A stretch of 64,000 nt of DNA from Sphingomonas sp. AR_OL41 (GTDB lineage: Bacteria; Pseudomonadota; Alphaproteobacteria; Sphingomonadales; Sphingomonadaceae). The notes below the pieces were generated by a model. The model did not search any database and was not told the origin of the DNA. It was given only the letters and a program-made list of their open reading frames with translations. The DNA is taken from contig NZ_JARYTI010000011.1 in assembly GCF_029911635.1 (NCBI RefSeq), forward strand, positions 1-64,000, given 5' to 3'. The translations under genes were made by a program, and so were the position numbers. Shown piece by piece: positions 53,881 through 62,767 of the stretch (the first letter of the stretch is position 1; every line of letters begins with the position of its first letter).

Positions 53881-54052
53881 CCTACGCCTCTATCACCCAA
53901 CCCGATGCACAAACATCGCGCAAGGCACGGTCGCCGGAAAACCGCATTACCCAGACAGGCTCCTAGGGCGGTTTCTTGTAAAGTGCGCTCGCCGCGAGAG
54001 GACGCGCCGATGGATCAGAGCCAGTGTCCGCCCCCGTCTTTGGATCGGCAGC

Positions 54053-54454
54053 CTAGCCGAACAGCCTGGCGACCATCGTCCAAACCCGCGCGGCAAGGGC
54101 GCGGATTCCGCGCGGCCGCAGTCCGCGCTTGAGATAGCGGTCGTGAGCTCGACCGGCGTTGATCGCCCGGCGCGACATCGCGCCGGCCCAGACGATCGAA
54201 CCGCGCTCGATCAGGTAGTGAGAGGTGCACGCGAAGTCATGATTGCCAATCGACGGCTCGACGGTCACGCCGCCAGGTTCGAGGCGAAGCGAATATTCGG
54301 TCGGACCCAGGGGCGTGGAAACCTCCTCGCCGCATCCGCAGCAGCAGCTGTGGAGTGCGATCCGGTACCTCTCTGAAACGTAGATCACCCCGTCCTCCAG
54401 CGTGTCCGGCATGTTCTCCACGAACTCGGCTCGCAAGCGATCAATCCTCGGCAT
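54053..54454 (-). CDS. DUF6527 family protein (ubiquitin-like pathway partner)
   Basis: A 133-aa protein. It has a cysteine knuckle (CCCGCGEEV, residues about 37-45), LGPTEYSLRLEPGGVTVEPSIGNHDFACTSHYLIERGSIVWAG, and a basic amphipathic tail. This is the DUF6527 pattern. Members sit next to Ubl and E1 genes in bacterial ubiquitin-like operons and have been discussed as processing/deconjugating proteases; the conserved His, Asp and Ser/Cys of the GNHDFACTSH block would fit, but that is inference. ATG 54454 overlaps the E1 stop. Confidence 0.7.
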   Translation of the reverse strand: MPRIDRLRAEFVENMPDTLEDGVIYVSERYRIALHSCCCGCGEEVSTPLGPTEYSLRLEPGGVTVEPSIGNHDFACTSHYLIERGSIVWAGAMSRRAINAGRAHDRYLKRGLRPRGIRALAARVWTMVARLFG

Positions 54455-55656
54455 CACGACCCCCGGTTGCTGAGCATGTTGCCTTCGACCATATACGCCG
54501 AATTCGCCTCGCCGCGCGCATCGCGGTAGAAGCCGGCCCACCGCTTCCAGCGCAGCACCGCCAGGGTCGCGTTCAATGCATTCAGGTCGGCGATCTGGAT
54601 GCCCTTGTTGTAGACATCATCCTCGCCGTCCTCGTCATCATCGCCAAAGGGTAGAAGACGCTCCACAACAGACCAGTCACAACCCGGCGGTACGAATGTA
54701 ACGCGCGCGCAGCCATCGAGCTCGTTCTTGTCCGCGTCAAGGCCGACACCGATGCCGGTGTCGATGAACGGCACGCTGAGACGGTGCAGGCCCTCGGCGA
54801 TGGCGCGGCGCGCACTGCCGCTATCGACGCACACGAATACAAAGTCGAAACCGGCTAGCTCATCGACGTTCGTAGCGGTGACGCGGACGGGGTGCGGCAC
54901 GATTCCTCGGTGCATGCGCGAATAGATGCTGGCGAAATGACCGACTTTGGTCGGAAAACCTTTCATCGACGCGGATTCCGGTGCACCGGGCGCCCGGAAC
55001 ACGTTGTGGTTCAGGAACTGGTCGTCGTCGTACAGGTGAATCTCGCGCACCGGCGTCTTGGCGACAAGGTCAAGCTCGTACGACCCTGTCCCGCCCAGCC
55101 CGATAATCGCGACCCTGCCGAGCGCGAGCTTGCCGCTGACGGCTCCAACACCGTAACGCGCCGATGCGGTGTCGGGATATTGAAACGGGCCACTGTCCTC
55201 GGTCGTCACCACCTTTCGGCCGGTGCGTGCGTTGGCAGTCGCGTCGTGCGACCGCGCAGGGCGCCCCAAATGACCCTCATATGCGACGATCTTGTCGTAG
55301 AAGCTCTCGTAGCGGCCGGTGCCCTCGGGTTTCGAGGAAAAGTAGTGATCAACTTGAACCTCGTTTCCAAGATCCCGGTGGTCGCTGTTGTTGATGATCG
55401 AGACTAGGGGCGAGCCGTCGCGATGGCACGGGGTCTCGCCCGCGAAGAAGACGGTGTGGTCGGCGGGCGCCACAGTAGTCTCGCCTGACGGGTCGAGCGT
55501 CAACGGGCACACCAGCACGCCCCGCGCCAGCGTGCCGTCACGCTTTACGTACGGCACTGCGTGAACGAGGAGGAACCCGGCCCGGATCTCGAGCTCAAAT
55601 CCCTCCTCGTCCAGCCGCCGCAGGTCGGGGCTACGACTTATCAGAGCGGCGGACAT
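54454..55656 (-). CDS. E1-like ThiF adenylyltransferase with N-terminal DUF6791/E2-like domain
   Basis: A 400-aa two-domain protein. Residues 1-145 resemble DUF6791, thought to be E2/UBC-related: VPYVKRDGTLARGVLVCPLTL and HTVFFAGETPCHRDGSPL with Cys77. From about 178 a ThiF/E1 Rossmann domain follows: VAIIGLGGTGSYELDLVAK with GLGGTGS at 186-192, LYDDDQFLNHNVFR with Asp210-212, and VFVCVDSGSARRAI. The GIGVGLDADKNELDGCARVT segment may hold the active residue (Cys316 or a Ser/Thr). It should adenylate the C-terminus of the Ubl encoded just upstream. Its ATG lies 26 nt inside the Ubl gene. Confidence 0.85.
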   Translation of the reverse strand: MSAALISRSPDLRRLDEEGFELEIRAGFLLVHAVPYVKRDGTLARGVLVCPLTLDPSGETTVAPADHTVFFAGETPCHRDGSPLVSIINNSDHRDLGNEVQVDHYFSSKPEGTGRYESFYDKIVAYEGHLGRPARSHDATANARTGRKVVTTEDSGPFQYPDTASARYGVGAVSGKLALGRVAIIGLGGTGSYELDLVAKTPVREIHLYDDDQFLNHNVFRAPGAPESASMKGFPTKVGHFASIYSRMHRGIVPHPVRVTATNVDELAGFDFVFVCVDSGSARRAIAEGLHRLSVPFIDTGIGVGLDADKNELDGCARVTFVPPGCDWSVVERLLPFGDDDEDGEDDVYNKGIQIADLNALNATLAVLRWKRWAGFYRDARGEANSAYMVEGNMLSNRGS

Positions 55657-55897
55657 TGAAGACCATCCCGTCCTGGACGTTGATCTTCTCGCCCTCGACG
55701 AGGTCGCCTTCGTGGCCGCCCTCACCCTTGAAGTAGGTGATGGTATACAGGAACTGATCGAAGTTTGCGTCGGGATACGCGAGCTTAGCGATATCCCGGT
55801 AGGACTGCTTCTTCTCGGTGACGATCCGCTCGCGCCCGTTCACCGTCAGGGTGAAGCCCTTGTCGGGCTTGCCCTTTTCCTTGTCGTCATTGGTCAT
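55631..55897 (-). CDS. ubiquitin-like protein (multiubiquitin-domain family, single domain)
   Basis: An 88-aa protein. After a charged N-terminus (MTNDDKEKGKPDKG) comes one beta-grasp domain: FTLTVNGRERIVTEKKQSYRDIAKLAYPDANFDQFLYTITYFKGEGGHEGDLVEGEKINVQDGMVFNV, matching the multiubiquitin domain. It ends RRSDKS, without the Gly-Gly tail of ubiquitin. GGAGG lies upstream of ATG 55897. It is the first gene of the Ubl-E1-DUF6527 operon. Confidence 0.88.
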   Translation of the reverse strand: MTNDDKEKGKPDKGFTLTVNGRERIVTEKKQSYRDIAKLAYPDANFDQFLYTITYFKGEGGHEGDLVEGEKINVQDGMVFNVRRSDKS

Positions 55898-55960
55898 GTT
55901 CGATCCTCCGCGCTTCGCAGCAGCGCGGCTCCATCGGGACCGCGACCTATGCCAGTTGTG

Positions 55961-56037
55961 GTTCCACCGTATGGAACCATTTCCAACAAATGGCATGGTC
56001 CGCCCCGATTCGCAATAGGCGTTCCCGAATATGGAAC
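55961..56037. promoter_or_regulatory. two palindromic operators in the divergent promoter
   Basis: GTTCC-N7-GGAAC occurs twice, at 55961-55977 and 56021-56037, both with TAT just before GGAAC. The first extends to a perfect 8-5-8 palindrome (55959-55979). A further inverted repeat CCATTT-N5-AAATGG overlaps it (55977-55993). They sit between the Ubl operon (minus) and the HigB-like/XRE-ImmA pair (plus), so one regulator may control both. Confidence 0.7.
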
Positions 56038-56064
56038 TATTATCATTGCGCGGGCCGTAAGGGT

Positions 56065-56379
56065 ATGCGATTCGACATGAAGCTGATGGGAACGCCAAAG
56101 CTCAGGAACCTCGCCACGAGCGGCACGGACGAAATGTCCGGCGCCGTCGCGGCGCTGTGCGCGGAACTGGTAGCGATCGACTGGAAGTCGCCGGGAGACG
56201 TTGTCCGCCAGTACCCCAGGGCCCACGTCGACGGCGTATCTGTCCGCATACAGATCGGCGACGCGCACTGCGTCGATCTCATTGTGAACTACCGGGCGGG
56301 AATTATCCTTATCGAACAGGCGGGTGCCGCCGGCGAGTCAACGGCGGCACGGGCGCCCCAGGGGAGCAAGGCAGCGTGA
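56065..56379 (+). CDS. HigB-like RelE-superfamily toxin (diverged)
   Basis: A 104-aa protein. The pattern LCAELVAIDWKSPGDVVRQYPRAHVDGVSVRIQIGDAHCVDLIVNYRAGIILIEQAG follows HigB toxins (W+sP.D....YP.A, then NYxxGIIxI). The usual C-terminal H-x-x-Y catalytic end is replaced by a low-complexity tail. Activity as an mRNA interferase is therefore uncertain. ATG 56065 was chosen for the AAGGG site; the stop overlaps the next gene (GTGA). Confidence 0.65.
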   Translation: MRFDMKLMGTPKLRNLATSGTDEMSGAVAALCAELVAIDWKSPGDVVRQYPRAHVDGVSVRIQIGDAHCVDLIVNYRAGIILIEQAGAAGESTAARAPQGSKAA

Positions 56380-57527
56380 CGATCAGGCCGATACGCACGG
56401 ATGCCGACTACGACGCGGCGCTCGACCGTGCGCGAGAGTTAATGGCGCGCAGCGATCAACGCTCGATCGACGAGCTCGATGTGCTGCAGATGCTCATCGA
56501 ACGCTGGGAGCGCACCAACCACCCAATCGAGGCTGTCACCGCTGCCGAGGCGATCAGGTTCCGCATGGCGCAGACAGACATGAAGCCGCGTGAGCTGATT
56601 CCGTACCTCGGCACCAAATCGCGGGTGTCCGAGATCCTCAGTGGCCAGAGGCAGCCGACGATCGATCAAATCCGTGCGCTGCACCAGCACCTGGGCATAC
56701 CAATCGCCTCCCTCATCGGGCCGATAAAGCACGAACCGGTCATGCGGCCATCGATCGCCTCCCGCGCCGCCGTCGAGAAGCTCAAGGCGCTCGGCGTGAT
56801 GGAGCCGAGGGAAGACCTGCCGGCATTCCTCGCGCGGGCGGCCAGGATCGCCCCTGCGGTTGCAATGCTGCGTAAGACACGCACCGACAGGACCAACGCG
56901 AAGACCGACTTTGGCGCGCTGGAGGCGTGGTGCGCCGCAGTGCTCGTTGAGGCGGAGGCGGTGCAGCTTCCCAAAACGCCGAGGCGCGTGCCCGGTGTCG
57001 AGGAGGCTCGGCGATTAGCTCAGATGAGCGTGCTCCCGGACTGGCCAAGCCGGGTGGTGCGCGCCCTCACGGAGATGGGCGTCGTGCTCGTCACGCTCGA
57101 CCATCTTCCCGGCACCTTCCTGGACGGCGCCGCAATGCGCCGAGGCGACGGCGCACCCGTGATCGCTCTCACACTGAGACACGACCGTCTCGATAACTTC
57201 TGGTTTACGCTTCTGCACGAACTCGCCCACGTCAGTTGCCACCTCGGCGGGGAGACGACTGTCATCTTCGACGACCTCGACGTTAACAGCGCTGACGGAA
57301 TCGAGGCCGAGGCCGACGACTTCGCGCGCAACGCGCTGGTGCCGAATGATCTATGGGCAAGGCGCGTGTCGTCAGACATGGATGTGGATGGACTGATGGC
57401 CGTCGCCATGGAGGCCGGCGTGCACCCCGCCGTAGTCGCCGGCCGCTGGCGCTGGGAGCATTCGGACTATCGCCGCTTCAGTCGCCTGCTGGGACGCGGC
57501 GAAGTCCGCGTATTGCTGAAGGGATAG
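56376..57527 (+). CDS. XRE-HTH regulator fused to ImmA/IrrE metallopeptidase
   Basis: A 383-aa protein, start GTG 56376. Residues about 55-115 form an HTH (RFRMAQTDMKPRELIPYLGTKSRVSEILSGQRQPTIDQIRALHQHLG) of the HigA type. The C-terminal ImmA/IrrE domain holds the zinc motif HELAH at 281-285 and a downstream EAEADDFARNALVP. Such proteins cleave a repressor or are antitoxin/regulator hybrids. It pairs with the HigB-like toxin and probably binds the GTTCC-N7-GGAAC sites. Confidence 0.85.
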   Translation: MTIRPIRTDADYDAALDRARELMARSDQRSIDELDVLQMLIERWERTNHPIEAVTAAEAIRFRMAQTDMKPRELIPYLGTKSRVSEILSGQRQPTIDQIRALHQHLGIPIASLIGPIKHEPVMRPSIASRAAVEKLKALGVMEPREDLPAFLARAARIAPAVAMLRKTRTDRTNAKTDFGALEAWCAAVLVEAEAVQLPKTPRRVPGVEEARRLAQMSVLPDWPSRVVRALTEMGVVLVTLDHLPGTFLDGAAMRRGDGAPVIALTLRHDRLDNFWFTLLHELAHVSCHLGGETTVIFDDLDVNSADGIEAEADDFARNALVPNDLWARRVSSDMDVDGLMAVAMEAGVHPAVVAGRWRWEHSDYRRFSRLLGRGEVRVLLKG

Positions 57528-57758
57528 CCTTCAGGCGAAGTTGAGGAGCGCCGAGGACGGTAAGCTTGCCATTCCGCCCTCACCAACGGGCGAAGCACTA
57601 TTGGGTCCCCCGACCGCGGTACACGAAGGCCACGCCGCGCCTGTATAATGGACGATCGCTCTCTTCGAGGCACGCGCTTGACTCCCGCCGCCGGGGTACC
57701 TGTCAAGGCGGGCCGGGGGCTCCAGGGGACTTTCCGCGCCATCCGCGCCAGCGGTGGT

Positions 57759-58232
57759 TTAGCCGCCGTCTAGGGTCCGCGCAATCAGCTCCATGCGACC
57801 GGTCCGGCTCGACCGCCACGCTCGCTCCGACCAGAGGGACAGGCGGCCGTTCTCGACGACCAGCCTGACGACCTGATGATCTAGGGCATCCAGGTGCGCG
57901 CGCAACGCGACCGATAGCACCAGCCGCCCCTCGGCCGTCACCGGTACCACCTGAAAGCGGTCCAGTGCGGCAAGAGCGACTGCTGGATTCTTTTCGGCGG
58001 CGAGAGAAAGTGCGTCCCGGGCAGCTTCGAATTCCCTCTCCGTCGTGAGGCTGGCGCGCCCGTCTTCGACAAGATCGGCGACCAGACGAACGACTCCCTT
58101 CAGTCCGAGCATGTTTCGCACCACGACCGGCAGCGGGACGCGATCCTTCGTCGCGAGGAGCACCGGCTCCGTCCACGCATGGAAAGACGAGGCGCGGAAA
58201 GGACTCCACGCCGGTGGCCGGCCCGCTGTCAC
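57759..58232 (-). CDS. hypothetical protein (up to 157 aa)
   Basis: The frame opens with GTG 58232; an internal start is possible. The protein-like part is VPLPVVVRNMLGLKGVVRLVADLVEDGRASLTTEREFEAARDALSLAAEKNPAVALAALDRFQVVPVTAEGRLVLSVALRAHLDALDHQVVRLVVENGRLSLWSERAW. It looks like an alpha/beta domain; I do not recognise it. It lies alone on the minus strand between two plus-strand operons; 57528-57758 holds no gene I can see. Confidence 0.45.
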   Translation of the reverse strand: MTAGRPPAWSPFRASSFHAWTEPVLLATKDRVPLPVVVRNMLGLKGVVRLVADLVEDGRASLTTEREFEAARDALSLAAEKNPAVALAALDRFQVVPVTAEGRLVLSVALRAHLDALDHQVVRLVVENGRLSLWSERAWRSSRTGRMELIARTLDGG

Positions 58233-58347
58233 AAATTAATTGGGAACATTTATGAGCCGCGTAGTCCAGTATTTTCTATGCTGACATCGATATTTGGTTG
58301 GCAGCTGGCGGCTCTTCTGACATAATTGGGAAGAATTTGGAGGCAAG
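58233..58347 (+). promoter_or_regulatory. AT-rich promoter region of the unknown/ImmA-IrrE/PIN operon
   Basis: A 115-bp stretch much richer in A+T than its surroundings. AATTGGGAA occurs twice (58238-58246 and 58324-58332), a possible operator pair. A TTGGAGG ribosome-binding site stands 7 nt before ATG 58348. Confidence 0.4.
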
Positions 58348-59145
58348 ATGCTCTACGATCCCGAGCGACAGACGACCGGCCTTCGGCAAACGAGATCGAT
58401 CATCTGCTGGACCAGGATGCAGGCTGAGGCAGGCCAGGGGCTCGAGATGATCCTCGCGCGCAAGGACCTCGAGCGGCGCACTTGCGACGGCACGTTCCTC
58501 TGGGGAGTCGGCAACGCCCCTGGCAGCGAGCCCGCCCGCCTCGCCCGCGGCAACGTCCCCGTTGACGTGATATTCTCCGTCATGAAGTCCCGCCCGAAGG
58601 AGCGCGACGCGAACGCGTCCGAACTCAACGTCTGGCGCGGATACACCGACCAGTTCGGCGTCGAGCGGGCGCTACCCGCCGGTGCGCTGGTTACTAGCCG
58701 CGCAGCCGAGGCCTCGTCGCGCGTCCGCAGCCACTACGCGCTCATGTGCCGCAGTGACCTCCCGGTGACGCTCCGTGACTTGGGTCCGTTCAACCCGAAG
58801 GCCTTCCGCAACGTCGGCGGTCGTGGTGCGCCAGTGGGTGCGTCGCAGGTTACCGCGCTGCTCCGGGAGTTCGAACCCAATGAGGAGGACCAGGGCGGAT
58901 ACCGCGCCAATGTGCGGGCGACGCTGACAGGTGGTTACTGGGTGCGGCTCATCAACCCGGTGCGGCTCGGGCCTGCGCGCGCACGATCGCTCCTCTCACA
59001 CCTCGACGACGTGACTGACATGTGCCCGGAGAACTGGCTCGAGCTTGTCACCGACCTACGACGCGGCCCGCGCCAGCCGGCGGGACCATCGACGCTTTTT
59101 GAGCATGCCGACGGCATGTTTGCACGCGGGGCGCCAGTGGTATAG
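58348..59145 (+). CDS. unknown-family protein of a putative three-gene defence/TA operon
   Basis: A 265-aa protein. The N-terminal part has QGLEMILARKDLERRTCDGTFLWGVGN and then VDVIFSVMKSRPKERDANASELNVW. These two blocks look homologous to the gene at 63315-63887 (SLEDIVERKLLEI..GIATWGYGG; LVMESMKSK......A.HW). I do not recognise the family; no nuclease or ATPase motif is evident. It is first in a likely operon with the ImmA/IrrE gene (19-nt gap) and the PIN gene. Confidence 0.7.
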   Translation: MLYDPERQTTGLRQTRSIICWTRMQAEAGQGLEMILARKDLERRTCDGTFLWGVGNAPGSEPARLARGNVPVDVIFSVMKSRPKERDANASELNVWRGYTDQFGVERALPAGALVTSRAAEASSRVRSHYALMCRSDLPVTLRDLGPFNPKAFRNVGGRGAPVGASQVTALLREFEPNEEDQGGYRANVRATLTGGYWVRLINPVRLGPARARSLLSHLDDVTDMCPENWLELVTDLRRGPRQPAGPSTLFEHADGMFARGAPVV

Positions 59146-59164
59146 CGGCGGCGCAGGTGGGAGA

Positions 59165-60160
59165 ATGGGACCGGACGAAACCAACCTGCGCAAGCGGCTG
59201 CGCGGCTCCGGCCTCGCCACCGCCCTCGTCGACGCCGCGTGGCCGCAATGGTGGACAGACGCGGCCGGGGAATCCGCGTCCGCCCGTAATGAGTTGCGCT
59301 TCGTCCTGGCGCGCGCGCTCGGGCTCGACCCGCGCGCGCTCATTGATGGCGACCAGGTCCGCTTCGCGGCCACCGTGGGCCCGCGCTTCAAGGCGCTGAG
59401 CGCAGCCGACGTCGCCGAGCAGCACGCGATCGCCTCCTTCGGCCAGTCCATAGCTCGGCTTCTGAGCGCGGCCACCGTCCCCGAGCCCGCCCCACGCGTC
59501 AGCGCCGCCCGCATGAGAGCCTTTATGCTTGACCACGGGATCGTGCCGTCGTTCCAGTCGATCACCGCCATCTGCTGGCAGTTCGGTATCCCGGTCGCCT
59601 ATCTCGACATCACGCCGCTCGAGGCCAAAAGGATGCACGCGATGGCGGCTGGCCGAGGCATGCGCTGTGCCATCCTGGTGGCCTTCAGGGATTCGCTCTA
59701 CGCGAAGGCTGCGTTTACGATCGCGCACGAACTCGGCCATATCATGCTTGGCCATCTCGACGAGGAGGCGGCTTATCTCGACGTCGAGGATCCAATGTCG
59801 GGCACCGACCGATCGCCCGCGGAGGACGAGGCGAACCGGTACGCGCTCGAACTGCTGACCGGTCGGCCGGAACCTGTGATCACTACCAGCACCGACGACT
59901 ACAACGCCCAGCAGTTGGCGCGAGCGGCCGCAGACGCGGGCGCGATCGAGGGCGTCGATCCCGCCACGATCGCGCTGTGCGACGGCTTCAGGACCGGCGA
60001 CTGGGCGAGGTCGACCGCCGCCTGTCTGCGCATCCAGGGAAGGCCGGCGAACGTGGCGGTTGAAGCAAACGGGTACGCCGAGCGCCAGCTCGATATGGAG
60101 AAGCTGGGTGAGGACAGCCGAGTGTACTTGCGCCGCGTGTTGGGTCTCGACGATGATTGA
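59165..60160 (+). CDS. ImmA/IrrE-family zinc metallopeptidase
   Basis: A 331-aa protein. An N-terminal helical region with a possible divergent HTH-like part (about residues 1-100) is followed by the peptidase domain: IVPSFQSITAICWQFGIPVAYLDITPLE, then AFTIAHELGHIMLGHLDEEA with HELGH at 188-192, and EDEANRYALELL. Such proteases often cleave a repressor to release a partner toxin. ATG 59165 follows GTGGGAG. Its stop overlaps the PIN gene start (ATGATTGA), so they are translationally coupled. Confidence 0.85.
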   Translation: MGPDETNLRKRLRGSGLATALVDAAWPQWWTDAAGESASARNELRFVLARALGLDPRALIDGDQVRFAATVGPRFKALSAADVAEQHAIASFGQSIARLLSAATVPEPAPRVSAARMRAFMLDHGIVPSFQSITAICWQFGIPVAYLDITPLEAKRMHAMAAGRGMRCAILVAFRDSLYAKAAFTIAHELGHIMLGHLDEEAAYLDVEDPMSGTDRSPAEDEANRYALELLTGRPEPVITTSTDDYNAQQLARAAADAGAIEGVDPATIALCDGFRTGDWARSTAACLRIQGRPANVAVEANGYAERQLDMEKLGEDSRVYLRRVLGLDDD

Positions 60161-60374
60161 CGAGGCGCTCGTTGATACCGACGTGCTCTTCAAGACCGTC
60201 TCCTACCGTCTCGCACATGCGACCCTGAGGCACCTCGTCGAGTGCGGTATGCGTCCCCGCGTACTCGGCGCCGCGCGGTTCATGCTGGTTGCCTATGTCG
60301 AGCGTGGCCGGCGCGTCAGGGACGTAGCGGCGGTGGCTGCGGAACTGGCGCTCATCGAGCCCATGCTCGATGAC
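60153..60374 (+). pseudogene. PIN-like nuclease gene, 5' part (split by IS21)
   Basis: The first 74 codons: MIDEALVDTDVLFKTVSYRLAHATL with the first acidic pair of a PIN fold, up to EPMLDD. The IS21-type element follows directly. Read through the IS it gives a 112-aa hybrid ending MGVRRRRA. With the 3' part (62886-63311) the intact gene would encode 215 aa. Confidence 0.8.
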
Positions 60375-60534
60375 TGTCAACCGGCGTGGGATCTTGACCC
60401 CCGATCGGCGTCCAACATTGACCCCGCTGCTTCGATCTTACCGATGGGCGTAAGGAACGTCGGCATGGGTGTGCGGCGGCGGAGGGCGTAGCCCGGAGCC
60501 GGCGCACGCCCATGCCGATTGCATCTTTTCGCCG

Positions 60535-61269
60535 TCAGGCAGCCTCGCGGCTTTTGAACCGCCAGCTCTCGTTGCCGGTCTCGACGATGTCGCAGTGGTG
60601 GGTCAGCCGATCGAGCAGCGCGGTGGTCATTTTCGCATCGCCGAACACGCTGGGCCATTCGCCGAACGCGAGGTTGGTGGTGACCACGATCGAGGTCTGC
60701 TCGTAGAGGCGGCTGACCAGGTGGAACAGCAGCTGGCCGCCCGACAGTGCGAACGGCAGATAGCCGAGCTCGTCGAGGATCACGAGATCGAGCCGCGACA
60801 GATGCTCGGCGATCCGCCCGGCACGACCGGCGCGGCTTTCGGCCTCGAGCCGGTTCACCAGGTCGATCGTATTGTAATATCTGACCCTGGCGCCGGTGCG
60901 CACGCAGGCTCGCCCGATCGCGATGGCAAGGTGTGTCTTGCCGGTGCCGGTGCCGCCAACCAGCACGGCGTTGCGCTGACTGGCCAGGAACGCTCCGGTG
61001 GCAAGGTCGCGGACCAGCCCTTCGTTGATCGGCGTCGCAGTAAAATCGAAGCCGGTAATGTCTTTGGCCAGCGGCAGCTTGGCGATCGTCATCTGGTATT
61101 TGATCGAGCGCGCCTGCTTTTCGTCGATCTCGGCTTTCAGCAGATCACCGACCACGCGGCCGGGGGCATGCTGCCGCTTCACCGCGTCGGTGATCACCTC
61201 GTCATAGGCGTGCCGCATGCCGGCAAGCTTCAGCGTTCCCATCATCTCCAGGATCTCGTGGCGTTCCAT
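60535..61269 (-). CDS. istB: IstB ATP-binding helper protein
   Basis: A 244-aa AAA+ ATPase: Walker [16 protein letters not shown], Walker [14 protein letters not shown], and [20 protein letters not shown]. The N-terminal part is [25 protein letters not shown]. It acts with IstA in IS21 transposition. Its start overlaps istA by 68 nt. Confidence 0.95.
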   Translation of the reverse strand: MERHEILEMMGTLKLAGMRHAYDEVITDAVKRQHAPGRVVGDLLKAEIDEKQARSIKYQMTIAKLPLAKDITGFDFTATPINEGLVRDLATGAFLASQRNAVLVGGTGTGKTHLAIAIGRACVRTGARVRYYNTIDLVNRLEAESRAGRAGRIAEHLSRLDLVILDELGYLPFALSGGQLLFHLVSRLYEQTSIVVTTNLAFGEWPSVFGDAKMTTALLDRLTHHCDIVETGNESWRFKSREAA

Positions 61270-62767
61270 AAAAACTCCTCAGGCTGTCGTATCGGGCGCA
61301 GTCGGCGACCGGCTCATGGACAAGCCGCAGCGCCTCGGGCGTGGCGATGGTCAGCGGTGCCGATGGCTCGCGCTGACGGGTCAGGATGTTGAGCACGACA
61401 TCGCGGCTGACCGTACCGCCCGCCAGTGCCTCGGCGCAGGCGGCCTCGACCGCATCAAGTCCATCGGTCGTCACCGCGCTCAGGATCCCGACCATCTGGC
61501 GATCACCATCGGCGTGACCGCCGAGGCGTCGCCGTACCCGTTCGATCGCGGGCGGAAGCGGCCAGTCCTTGAACGGCGCGCCATTGCGCAACGCGCCGGG
61601 CTTCCTCGTCAGTACGGGCACGTAATGCCAGGGATCATAGATCGTCTGCTCACGCCCGAACCGGCGGATATGTTCGCCGACGCTCTCGCCATCCTGGCGG
61701 ATGACGATGCGATCGGCATAGGCGTGGATCTCGACTGGCCGGCCGCCGGCCGCTGCATGCACCGAGTATTTGTTGTAATCGAACCGCACCAGCAACGTCT
61801 TCGATACCGACGCCGGGAGCGCATGGAAGCCGTCGAACGGCCCGCGATAGGCGATCAGCGCGGGGCGGTCGGCCGCCTCGAACACCTCCCACACGGTGCG
61901 ATCCTTCAACTCGGGATGGGCCGCCTGCTTCGCTCGCGCGACGCAGCGATCCTCCAGCCAGGCGTTCATCTCGGCGTAGCTCTTGAACCGCAACCGCGGC
62001 GTGAAGAAGCGTTCGCGCACCAGCCCGACCTGATTCTCGACCTGCCCCTTCTCCCAGCCCGACGCCGGCGTGCACGCCACAGGCTCGACCAGATAATGCC
62101 CGCACATCTGCTGGAAGCGGCGATTATACTGACGCTCGCGGCCGACGAAGATCGCATCGACCGCCGTCTTCATATTGTCGTAGATACCGCGCTGGCAGGC
62201 ACCGCCGAAGAACGCGAACGCGCGGTCATGCGCGTCGAACACCATCTCCTGGCTCTCGCGCGGATAGGCCCGCACGTAAAACATCCGGCTGTGACAAAGC
62301 CGCATGTGCGCAACCTTCACCGTCGTCGTGACCCCCGCGATCACGACGATCTCGTGGCTCCAGTCGAACTGGTACGCCTCGCCCGGCGCAAAGCTCAGCG
62401 GCACGTACGCTGCCGCTGTCGCGACCGAGCGCTCGCGGTGCCACGCCGCCGCATAGCGCCGGACCGCGTCATAACCGCCACGATAGCCCAGCCCCTGCAA
62501 CTCCTCGAACACGCGGATCATCGTCAGCCGCTCGCGCCGCGCCTTGCGATCGTTCGTCTCCAGCAGCCGATCCAGATCGGCCGTCCACGGCCCCAGCTTC
62601 GGCAACGGTTGCACGCTGCGCTCGTACGCGAACGCCGTCTCCCCCGACCGCAGCACCTTCCTGACCGTGTTCCGCGACACGCCCAGATCCCGCACGATCT
62701 CCTTGATCGACTTGCCCTTGACGAAAAACTCGCGCCGGATGCGCGCCACTGTCTCCACGACCAGCAT
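61202..62767 (-). CDS. istA: IstA transposase (IS21 family)
   Basis: A 521-aa DDE transposase. The HTH is [24 protein letters not shown]. The rve core has [34 protein letters not shown], and [18 protein letters not shown], covering the D, D and E positions. The C-terminal beta part reads [31 protein letters not shown] sequence. It is the full family length. Confidence 0.95.
   Translation of the reverse strand: MLVVETVARIRREFFVKGKSIKEIVRDLGVSRNTVRKVLRSGETAFAYERSVQPLPKLGPWTADLDRLLETNDRKARRERLTMIRVFEELQGLGYRGGYDAVRRYAAAWHRERSVATAAAYVPLSFAPGEAYQFDWSHEIVVIAGVTTTVKVAHMRLCHSRMFYVRAYPRESQEMVFDAHDRAFAFFGGACQRGIYDNMKTAVDAIFVGRERQYNRRFQQMCGHYLVEPVACTPASGWEKGQVENQVGLVRERFFTPRLRFKSYAEMNAWLEDRCVARAKQAAHPELKDRTVWEVFEAADRPALIAYRGPFDGFHALPASVSKTLLVRFDYNKYSVHAAAGGRPVEIHAYADRIVIRQDGESVGEHIRRFGREQTIYDPWHYVPVLTRKPGALRNGAPFKDWPLPPAIERVRRRLGGHADGDRQMVGILSAVTTDGLDAVEAACAEALAGGTVSRDVVLNILTRQREPSAPLTIATPEALRLVHEPVADCARYDSLRSFYGTPRDPGDDGNAEACRHAARL

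Larger units (their letters stand above)
50038..53962 (+). mobile_element. IS1182-family element, interrupted by an IS66-type element
   Basis: The ends carry identical 17-bp inverted repeats GAGCCTGTCTGGGTAAT. They are flanked by CTAG on both sides (50034-50037 and 53963-53966), the target duplication expected for this family. It landed 31-34 nt past the GIY-YIG stop. The transposase gene is split by the IS66-type insertion; removing that insert leaves an IS of 1470 bp, a normal size. Confidence 0.9.
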
